Virus record (IMG/VR): IMGVR_UViG_3300027972_000002
Span: 1-44,908 of that record
Length of the DNA stretch: 44,908 nucleotides
Strand: one strand, 5' to 3'
Source: a virus
Shown: positions 39,398-44,908 of the stretch, in pieces
Layout: each line of letters opens with the position of its first letter
Numbering within the stretch: position 1 is the first letter of the stretch
Made by a program: the position numbers and the translations under genes
Notes under the pieces: generated by a model
Database searches by the model: none
Told to the model about the DNA's origin: nothing
The model's input: only the letters and a program-made list of their open reading frames with translations

Positions 39398-39949
39398 ATG
39401 AAAACAACTACACTGGCAAGACTGCGTGAAAATTACGCCTGTAAGAGAGGCTATAACTTAATAGCGAATCATGTAGGAATTGAGTTTACAGGGGATATTA
39501 GCCTAGAAACTATTCTGGATAATAACGGATTGCATGACTGTATCTGGTCACTGCGCGCAACTGATGGAGGTAAAGAGATTGCACAGGAATTTGCAATAAG
39601 AGTTGCAGTGACTGTATATTTTGAGTTGTCTTGGGTAACGTGGGCAAATAACTGGTTAGCTGGCAGTGATAGAAGTATCGAGGCTGCTGCTGCTGCTGCT
39701 GCTGATGCTGCTGATGCTTATTCTGCTGCTGCTGCTGCTGCTGCTTATGCTGCTGCTGCTGATGCTTATACTGCTGCTGATGCTGCTGATGCTTACGCTG
39801 CTGCTGCTGCTGCTACTGCTGCTTATGCTGCTGCTGCTACTGATGCTGCTGGTGCTGCTGCTGATGCTTATTCTGCTGCTGCTGCTGATGCTGCTGGTGC
39901 TGCTAAACAATCACAAATTAACTTATTACGCGAATTAATCACTAAATAA
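39398..39949 (+). CDS. Ala-rich repeat protein encoded by a GCT tract (183 aa)
   Basis: Start ATG 39398; GGAG lies upstream. Residues 1-95 are a folded-looking N-terminal domain ('YACKRGYNLIANHV', 'GLHDCIWSLRATDG', 'VYFELSWVTWANNWL'). Residues 96-169 are a low-complexity run of Ala with Asp, Tyr, Thr, Ser and Gly, encoded by GCT with GAT, TAT, ACT, TCT and GGT variants, so the DNA is a near-trinucleotide repeat (39683-39904). A basic helix ends the protein. The 'SDRSIEAAAAAAADAADAY' layout resembles Ala-rich phage/Imm-5-like proteins of unknown function. The repeat tract may vary in length between phages. Confidence 0.78.
   Translation: MKTTTLARLRENYACKRGYNLIANHVGIEFTGDISLETILDNNGLHDCIWSLRATDGGKEIAQEFAIRVAVTVYFELSWVTWANNWLAGSDRSIEAAAAAAADAADAYSAAAAAAAYAAAADAYTAADAADAYAAAAAATAAYAAAATDAAGAAADAYSAAAADAAGAAKQSQINLLRELITK
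39683..39904 (+). repeat. GCT trinucleotide-derived repeat inside the Ala-rich gene
   Basis: 74 consecutive codons, nearly all GCT; the exceptions (GAT, TAT/TAC, ACT, TCT, GGT) are mostly single-base changes of GCT and end in T or C. Other frames of this tract read as Leu-rich or Ser-rich strings that look like ORFs but are only shadows. Confidence 0.85.
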
Positions 39950-39966
39950 CTGTAGGAGCCTATATC

Positions 39967-40152
39967 ATGAACTCACAAAACACACCTCCATATAACAACT
40001 GTGACTATATCACTCTAGCAGGCTTAATAGATGACATAGTTACTGCACAAGACACAGAGCTAATTACTCATGCAAGTGATGCAGTTTGCTGGCCGTGTAA
40101 TAACTATGAGGCAGCGCCAGCAGAATCACTGCAACCAGATGTGCCGCAATAA
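39967..40152 (+). CDS. Very small acidic protein (61 aa)
   Basis: ATG with GTAGGAG upstream. Acidic and Pro-rich, with 'DDIVTAQDTELITHASDAVCWPC' in the middle and an acidic end. Contains two Cys in CWPC. Unknown function; the last gene before the strong promoter at 40176. Confidence 0.7.
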   Translation: MNSQNTPPYNNCDYITLAGLIDDIVTAQDTELITHASDAVCWPCNNYEAAPAESLQPDVPQ

Positions 40153-40168
40153 CACTACAGTAGAAAAA

Positions 40169-40196
40169 TAGGCCATTGACAGCATTAGCGGCCTAT
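40169..40196. other. Inverted repeat overlapping the -35 of the right promoter
   Basis: ATAGGCC (40169-40174 region) and GGCCTAT (40190-40196) are complementary around the TTGACA box and part of the spacer. The arrangement suggests an operator that could block the promoter, or simply a hairpin. Confidence 0.45.
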
Positions 40197-40204
40197 GGGA
40201 TAAT
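40176..40204 (+). promoter_or_regulatory. Strong sigma70-type promoter of the right operon
   Basis: TTGACA (40176-40181), a 17-bp spacer, GATAAT (40199-40204): a full -35 consensus and 5 of 6 for -10. Start would be near 40211, about 60 nt before the gene at 40272. It drives the operon that runs across the joined ends to 248. Confidence 0.82.
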
Positions 40205-40271
40205 AGCACAGTTTTAAAGACACAGAGCCAGCAATATCATATCATATCACAACTACAGGAGACTATATAAC

Positions 40272-40526
40272 ATGAGTAAGAATTATTATGTAATTGTTAA
40301 AACAACTAAGATTCGCAGTAATAATGGCGAGTATCATATGGCTGCATATGAGTACCCCAAAATAATTAATACTGCTGGGCTATCATACAAGTTACTTGAT
40401 ACATCTGATATTGCTACTTTTATGGTAACTAATAAGCGTAAAGCCTGCGTTAAAGCTAGACGCCTTAACCGCATGTATCCTGAATTCACCTATACAGTAT
40501 ATAATATGCAGAAAGTTGAGGCATAA
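40272..40526 (+). CDS. Small basic protein of unknown function (84 aa)
   Basis: GGAG precedes the ATG. Lys/Arg/Tyr-rich, with strand-like 'NYYVIVKTTKIRS', a middle segment 'YKLLDTSDIATFMVTNKRKACVKARRLNRMYP' and a short C-terminal strand. First gene behind the strong promoter. No family recognised. Confidence 0.78.
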   Translation: MSKNYYVIVKTTKIRSNNGEYHMAAYEYPKIINTAGLSYKLLDTSDIATFMVTNKRKACVKARRLNRMYPEFTYTVYNMQKVEA

Positions 40527-40527
40527 C

Positions 40528-41523
40528 ATGGCCACAGCTATATGCAATAAATCAGGCATAGAATTTATTATCCAATACTTCCCCTACAATTTCAGTGAAG
40601 GTGAAATTCATCATCCTATATTCTCACTAACTTATGCGCAACTAACGGCACCAGCACTTCTGGGCAAGTGGGTGAGGCGAGAACTTACAGAAATAGATAC
40701 AAAACTATATTTCCTTGCAATTCTCCATAGTACTGATCTTGTAGAGTGGCGCACTTATGCAAGGCCATCACAATCAGTGTGTGAACTTAACATGGAAGCA
40801 CTGCTAGATATAATAGACTGGCAAAATACAATACAACATCCACACTTATCCATGCCAAGAATGGCTATCACACAAGATACAGCTTCACTTGATAATGTGA
40901 GAAATTGGATAGCTGCATGGAACAGTGCCAGAAGTGATTTCGAAAACGGCTATAAAGAACTTAGTCGTAATCAACTCATGATGCGTAAAGAAGATACACT
41001 GCAACGGCTAATAAAAGAACAGCAGAAAGAACTAACAGACTATGCTGGCATCTTAGCAAGTTGGGCAGAGTTATCTGCACAGTTCCCTACATTCACTCTT
41101 AATCTAAATGGTGCGCATATATCTTGCGCAGACTACTGGAAACAGATACTGGTAACTTGTGCCAAGACTCCTGCACACATCTGGCGCTTAGATATAAATG
41201 ATATGCGCGAGTTACTAGATCATCTTGAGGAGAATCTGGAGCACGGCAGTATCTATGCTCATGCAGTTATGAGCCTAATACGCAAGGGCATAGCAACTCA
41301 CGATAACTATCTCGGATTCAGTATCATTGATTATAGCGAAGATATTGAGCAGATCAATCTCAAGATATTAGCAAGTGATGCACCTGCAACTATGCCGATG
41401 TTGCATCAGTATCCTAATAAAATATTGTATCTCAAGGCTAAAATCAAATATGAGCAGGCACAGAAGATGCTAGCAACGGCTACGCAAGCACCAGTAATAG
41501 GAGATAGCAATGACACCAACTAA
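40528..41523 (+). CDS. Protein of unknown function (331 aa)
   Basis: ATG 40528 with GAGG upstream; a TTG at 40516 is less likely. A long mostly helical protein with many Trp and Tyr (e.g. WRTYARPSQS, NVRNWIAAWNSARSDFENGY, IWRLDINDMRELLDHLEENLEHG). A charged coiled-coil-like middle (about 150-185) connects two globular parts. No catalytic motif recognised. Overlaps the next gene by 14 bases. Confidence 0.82.
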   Translation: MATAICNKSGIEFIIQYFPYNFSEGEIHHPIFSLTYAQLTAPALLGKWVRRELTEIDTKLYFLAILHSTDLVEWRTYARPSQSVCELNMEALLDIIDWQNTIQHPHLSMPRMAITQDTASLDNVRNWIAAWNSARSDFENGYKELSRNQLMMRKEDTLQRLIKEQQKELTDYAGILASWAELSAQFPTFTLNLNGAHISCADYWKQILVTCAKTPAHIWRLDINDMRELLDHLEENLEHGSIYAHAVMSLIRKGIATHDNYLGFSIIDYSEDIEQINLKILASDAPATMPMLHQYPNKILYLKAKIKYEQAQKMLATATQAPVIGDSNDTN

Positions 41524-41908
41524 TAGAATCGCTGCCAAGGCATTAGCAACAGTTAGCGCTTTAGATTGCGCAAAGTCAGGATTAGATAGAAGTAAGCTGC
41601 TATCATATGCCACAAATAGCTGGAGTCTTGGCCTCATTGCAAGAGATACCCTGAAAATAACAAGCTATTTCACAAGACGCTGGCACGGTAACCATTTGCG
41701 CGCTATCATTAATGAGGGCACAATACATGATGTTGAGAGTGATAAACTCTATGCTGTGATATATCGTAACTGCACACCATCACAAGCATTTAACGCTACT
41801 GATGTGATGATAAGTTTTAGGGCAACTTGTGTAGGTAACTTCGCTCTTGTATCACCCTCACTTAAAGACACAGAATCACATACTATGGAGACTTGTAATG
41901 GAAAATAA
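41510..41908 (+). CDS. Protein of unknown function (132 aa)
   Basis: AGGAG precedes ATG 41510. Helical N-terminal half with basic patches ('TRRWHGNHLRAIINEG'), then strand-rich 'KLYAVIYRNC' and 'VMISFRATCVGNFALVSP'. No family recognised. The start of the next gene lies inside its last codons. Confidence 0.77.
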   Translation: MTPTNRIAAKALATVSALDCAKSGLDRSKLLSYATNSWSLGLIARDTLKITSYFTRRWHGNHLRAIINEGTIHDVESDKLYAVIYRNCTPSQAFNATDVMISFRATCVGNFALVSPSLKDTESHTMETCNGK

Positions 41909-42254
41909 CACATCTGCGGCCCCTATTAAGAAACACCAGATACTAAAATATGTCATAGATAATGACCTATTACAGAAAACTCATGCTCGTTTTAACTGTG
42001 CTTATGTATGTAATGTAATTAAGCAAGCAGATGATAAACTGTACAGCTCAGATGAGTATAGACATAGTTTTGGGCCTGCTACTACAGAGTTATTAACTGC
42101 AATTAGGCGCTCCATATCACCGTTCAATACAGTCACCCAGTGGTTAGAGTGTGGCGTCAATAACAACTATCAAGTGCAGCTTGTGGCTGGATTACAGTAT
42201 AGAAAAGATTGGGTACAAGCTATGTATGAAGCCTGCCTAGAAAGAGATGAGTGA
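41898..42254 (+). CDS. Protein of unknown function (118 aa)
   Basis: ATG 41898 has GGAG seven bases upstream; this start is preferred over earlier in-frame codons that sit in the previous gene. Mixed helix/strand with Tyr and Cys-rich segments ('FNCAYVCNVIKQADDKLYSSDEYRHSFG'). The C-terminal part ends 'QAMYEACLERDE'. No family recognised; it overlaps or abuts the helicase gene. Confidence 0.77.
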   Translation: MENNTSAAPIKKHQILKYVIDNDLLQKTHARFNCAYVCNVIKQADDKLYSSDEYRHSFGPATTELLTAIRRSISPFNTVTQWLECGVNNNYQVQLVAGLQYRKDWVQAMYEACLERDE

Positions 42255-44007
42255 TAACATGAGCACAACTAATCCCACTAACACTCTTAATAAAGCCAGA
42301 CTAGCAGAGTTACTTGCTAGAGCTAGGGCCGGAGCAACTAAGGTAGTGATGCCATCGGCAGCTGCTACTACAGTAACCACAAACACTGCCGCACCAGCTG
42401 TAACTTCTAGTGTAGGAATGCACGGTGAAGCTATCAGCTATAATCCTAAGCAACAAGAGATCATAACTCTTGCCACCTCCGGTAAAGACTGTGTGCTTTT
42501 AGGTGCAGCAGGAACAGGCAAAAGTACTTGCCAGCGAGGTGTAGTAAGTACTCTAATAGCAGAAAACAAAGCAGGTATCTTAGCTGATGATGGCCACAAG
42601 CACTTAAAGCCAGGAACTCCCAGCATACTTATCTGTGCCTATACTCGCAGGGCAGTAAATAACATACGCAAAGTTATGCCTGCTAATATGCGAGATAACT
42701 GCATCACAATACATAAGCTCCTTGAATACGCTCCAGTGTATTATGAGGAATACGATGATGTGCAGGGTAAAGATGTTAAAACTATGCGCTTTGAACCTAC
42801 TCGCAATCATATGCGCCCACTCTCTTCCAGTATTACCACAGTAATCTTTGAAGAATCCAGTATGATAGGCACAGAACTATTCGCAGAGGTTCTCACCGCA
42901 TTACCTCATACTGTGCAATTCATATTCATTGGGGATATTCAGCAACTTCCGCCAGTATTCGGCAGTGCAGTTCTTGGCTACAAGATGCTGGAGTTACCAG
43001 TAGTAGAACTTACAGAAGTATATAGGCAAGCACTGGAATCACCCATTATAAGACTTGCACATAGAATCTTAAGTGGTAAGCCTATTGCGGCTGAAGAGTT
43101 CACTGATTGGAATGTGGAGAATAAGCTAAAGCTGCACCCATGGAAGAAGCGCCTCAGTCCTGATATCGGCATTCTCACAATAGCTAAGTTCTTCCATGCT
43201 GCCTTAGATGCCGGATCTTATAATCCAGAAACAGATATGATTCTCATCCCATTTAATAAGTCATTTGGCACAGAAGAGGTTAACCGCCACATTGCACAGC
43301 ACATAGCAACTAGCAAGGGTGAAACTGTGCATGAAGTAGTGGCTGGATTCAACAAGCACTATTATGCAGTTGGCGATAAAGTAATGTATGAGAAAGAGGA
43401 CGCAATTATCACTCATATCTCTATCAATGGAACTTACATCGGCACAAGATTCGCGGAAGCCTCTCCTTTGCTAGATCGTTGGGGTAACTATAGAACTCCA
43501 GAAACAGCTGATGCAGAGACAGTTCATGCTACAGCACAAGAAACTAGCGAAGAAGATATAGATGCACTCTTGGCTGATATGAGTTTCAGTGGCAGTGATG
43601 GCGAGGAAGAACGCAAGCGTGAATCATCTCATGTAATTACGCTACGCCTACTTGAGAGCAATGAGGAAGTTACCATTAATACTGCTGCGGCTGTAAATGC
43701 TATGATGCTAGGTTATGCAATAACAGTACATAAGGCTCAAGGCTCGGAAGCACGTAAAGTATTTGTAATCATTCATCAGTCACATAGCTCTATGATTCAG
43801 CGTGAGCTGTTATATACTGCGGTAACTAGAGCTAGAGAATCACTCTATGTTATCTGTGAGCCTGATACCTTTATTCGTGGTATTGAGAAGCAGAAGATTA
43901 AGGGAGAGACATTGGCAGAGAAAGCAGTGTTCTTTAAAGGTAAGCTAGATAGGAAAGAGCAGCAGAGCAGCATAGTTAGATTAACAACTCAGGAGACATA
44001 TCCATGA
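42247..44007 (+). CDS. SF1B DNA helicase (Dda/RecD-like)
   Basis: 586 aa from ATG 42247; ATG 42259 is an alternative and matches the ATAACATGAGCACA start cassette seen at two other genes. Q-like motif 'SYNPKQQEI' (64-72), Walker A GAAGTGKS (86-93), motif Ia 'LICAYTRRAVNNI', motif II-like 'VIFEESSM', motif III 'IFIGDIQQLPPV', motif IV 'VYRQ', and C-terminal motifs 'AITVHKAQGSEARKVFVII' and 'YTAVTRARESLYVI'. The motif II acidic pair is E-E and not D-E. A 60-residue Ala/Thr-rich N-terminal tail precedes the helicase. Likely unwinds origin or recombination intermediates with PolA. Confidence 0.92.
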   Translation: MSDNMSTTNPTNTLNKARLAELLARARAGATKVVMPSAAATTVTTNTAAPAVTSSVGMHGEAISYNPKQQEIITLATSGKDCVLLGAAGTGKSTCQRGVVSTLIAENKAGILADDGHKHLKPGTPSILICAYTRRAVNNIRKVMPANMRDNCITIHKLLEYAPVYYEEYDDVQGKDVKTMRFEPTRNHMRPLSSSITTVIFEESSMIGTELFAEVLTALPHTVQFIFIGDIQQLPPVFGSAVLGYKMLELPVVELTEVYRQALESPIIRLAHRILSGKPIAAEEFTDWNVENKLKLHPWKKRLSPDIGILTIAKFFHAALDAGSYNPETDMILIPFNKSFGTEEVNRHIAQHIATSKGETVHEVVAGFNKHYYAVGDKVMYEKEDAIITHISINGTYIGTRFAEASPLLDRWGNYRTPETADAETVHATAQETSEEDIDALLADMSFSGSDGEEERKRESSHVITLRLLESNEEVTINTAAAVNAMMLGYAITVHKAQGSEARKVFVIIHQSHSSMIQRELLYTAVTRARESLYVICEPDTFIRGIEKQKIKGETLAEKAVFFKGKLDRKEQQSSIVRLTTQETYP

Positions 44008-44501
44008 AAGACATAACAGCATTAGAAGCGAAATATAGTAGTATGCTGGAAGCAACTAAAGAACTAGGCGCAGAGATTGAAGCACTTAAATCTGCAAAGG
44101 TGAAAGAGTGGCCTCAAGTTGGTGATAAGTATTACTTTATATCAGGCGACGGAGCTATGTCTTATAATCTTTGGAATAGTCATAAGTTAGATTGGCAAAG
44201 AAAAGCACTTGGTAATGTGTTCCATACAGAAGAAGCTGTAACCAAAGAACGTGAAACCCGCAAGACTATTGCAGAGTTACGCGCACAGCCGGGGAGGAAG
44301 AAGTTTTGTATCACTAAACCTAATTACTGCGTAAAGGTTCAGTCATCAACTGATACTTGCGATGCAGACTGGTTTAGTGGTGCTGATCTTGGCTTTGCAT
44401 CAACATATTTCGAATCTGCTGGAGCAGTAGAATCCGCAATCAAAGCAGTAGGCGCTGACCGTATCATAACCGCATCTAAATGGCTTTCAATGGGAGAATA
44501 A
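44004..44501 (+). CDS. Small protein with N-terminal coiled coil (165 aa)
   Basis: Start overlaps the helicase stop by ATGA. N-terminal 30 residues are a charged coiled coil (LEAKYSSMLEATKELGAEIEAL), followed by a beta-rich part with aromatic residues (YYFISGDGAMSYNLWNS, FGSTYFES-type segments) and a C-terminal helix. The 'VGDKYYFISGDG.....W.....D.....GNVF.TEE.A' pattern is common in uncharacterised phage proteins. Function unknown. Confidence 0.8.
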   Translation: MKDITALEAKYSSMLEATKELGAEIEALKSAKVKEWPQVGDKYYFISGDGAMSYNLWNSHKLDWQRKALGNVFHTEEAVTKERETRKTIAELRAQPGRKKFCITKPNYCVKVQSSTDTCDADWFSGADLGFASTYFESAGAVESAIKAVGADRIITASKWLSMGE

Positions 44502-44504
44502 ATC

Positions 44505-44735
44505 ATGATACTTACTACAATCAAAAATATCGCACTATATATACTACAGCAACTTGTAGTAATTGCCAGCATCATAGCTCTTACCCTGATTGCCTTATGG
44601 GCGCTCAATGTACCTGTTGACATATCATATTGGAGACTAATGGCAGGCATTCTCTGCATATTCTCTGCCTTTGATATGTTCAAGGAGCTGGCATTATATG
44701 GCAATCACAAGCCTAAAGAGCCTAAAGGAGAATAA
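44505..44735 (+). CDS. Small membrane protein with two membrane helices (76 aa)
   Basis: Two hydrophobic helices (about residues 6-28 LYILQQLVVIASIIALTLI and 40-62) joined by a short loop, then a Lys/Glu-rich C-terminal tail. GGAG precedes the ATG. It may act at the host inner membrane, for example in superinfection exclusion, but nothing in the sequence proves this. Confidence 0.77.
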   Translation: MILTTIKNIALYILQQLVVIASIIALTLIALWALNVPVDISYWRLMAGILCIFSAFDMFKELALYGNHKPKEPKGE

Positions 44736-44738
44736 CTC

Positions 44739-44908
44739 ATGCCAGAACATAAAAATGCAGTAATTCGCCGCAAACTTGTGGCAGTAGCTAAAATACAAGT
44801 AGCTATAGAGGATAAGCGCAAGCAGATTAAGATATTAGAAAATCGAGCCAAAACTCACTTGCCTACATATCCATATAGTGATGCCCGCTACGATAAGTCA
44901 ACAGACTA
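44739..44908 (+). CDS. Small basic coiled-coil protein, 5' part (continues at 1-248)
   Basis: ATG 44739 follows AAAGGAG of the previous gene's end. The frame is open to the window end and continues at base 3 of the window. Joined length about 96 residues. Basic/acidic helical protein of unknown function. Confidence 0.75.
   Translation, partial: MPEHKNAVIRRKLVAVAKIQVAIEDKRKQIKILENRAKTHLPTYPYSDARYDKSTD
44782..44908. repeat. 127-bp terminal direct repeat (copy 2)
   Basis: Second copy of the repeat at 1-127. Joining here restores an open frame of about 96 codons (44739-44781 joined to 1-248). Confidence 0.9.

Noticed and set aside
39656-39910. Ser/Ile-rich minus-strand ORF and Leu-rich plus-frame ORF (39666-39938) over the repeat
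   Set aside because: Both are out-of-frame readings of the GCT tract; their single-residue strings and lack of ribosome sites show they are shadows of the Ala-rich gene.
1-44908. Integrase, repressor, transposase, CRISPR array, phage RNA polymerase
   Set aside because: Looked for by motif (tyrosine or serine recombinase signatures, DDE, HTH repressor, repeat-spacer pattern, T7-type polymerase) and not found.

Overview
The window is an essentially complete tailed-phage genome, probably of podovirus type. The first 127 bases (1-127) recur exactly as the last 127 (44782-44908), as expected when an assembler closes a circular or circularly permuted molecule. The unique length is therefore about 44,781 bp, and one gene (44739-44908 continuing into 1-248) spans the artificial ends. 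No integrase, excisionase, lysogeny repressor or phage RNA polymerase was recognised, so I read it as a virulent phage that uses host RNA polymerase; two near-consensus sigma70 promoters support this. The M15 peptidase endolysin plus 3-TM holin and the replication gene set suggest a Gram-negative (proteobacterial) host, but the host itself cannot be identified from the sequence.

Layout. (A) Plus strand, 245-12398: an early/middle replication operon. It opens with a sigma70 promoter (245-273) and a 211-aa protein, followed by a 457-bp structured non-coding stretch (1021-1477). Next come eight small genes of unknown function, then a PD-(D/E)XK Fe-S nuclease, a Sak4-like RecA-fold ATPase, a dATP/dGTP diphosphohydrolase-like protein, a putative SSB, a family A DNA polymerase, a DUF3987-type helicase, a MazG-like pyrophosphatase and a DEDDh exonuclease. 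A bidirectional terminator (12421-12453) separates it from the convergent late operon. (B) Minus strand, 37225 down to 12486: the late operon, read right to left. It holds TerS, TerL, two small proteins, portal, scaffold-like protein, SU10-type major capsid protein, head and tail proteins (adaptor, nozzle-like, several fibres, a LamG protein, a collar protein), a lysis cassette (coiled-coil membrane protein, holin, M15 endolysin) and three large internal/ejection-type proteins. (C) 37182-39397: a mostly non-coding control region between divergent units. It carries an extended -10 promoter for the late operon, three tandem palindromes, a sigma54-like promoter element, a 241-aa gene, and a pair of inverted arrays of 10-bp iterons flanking an AT-rich centre (38471-38870). 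The last is my best candidate for the replication origin. (D) Plus strand, 38908-44908 and wrapping: small genes, an alanine/GCT-repeat protein behind a four-hairpin leader, and a sigma70-driven operon with several unknowns, an SF1B (Dda/RecD-like) helicase and small membrane and coiled-coil proteins.

How it works together (inference). Theta-type replication would start near the divergence point at 38.5 kb. It would use the DUF3987 helicase, the SF1B helicase, PolA and the SSB-like protein, with the Fe-S nuclease plus Sak4 as the recombination pair. The nucleotide hydrolases would adjust the dNTP pool. The late operon builds a short-tailed particle whose ejection proteins are encoded last. 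The least explained parts are non-coding: the inverted iterons, the sigma54-like site with tandem palindromes at enhancer distance, the structured region with a tRNA-like relic, and the hairpin leader of the GCT-repeat gene.
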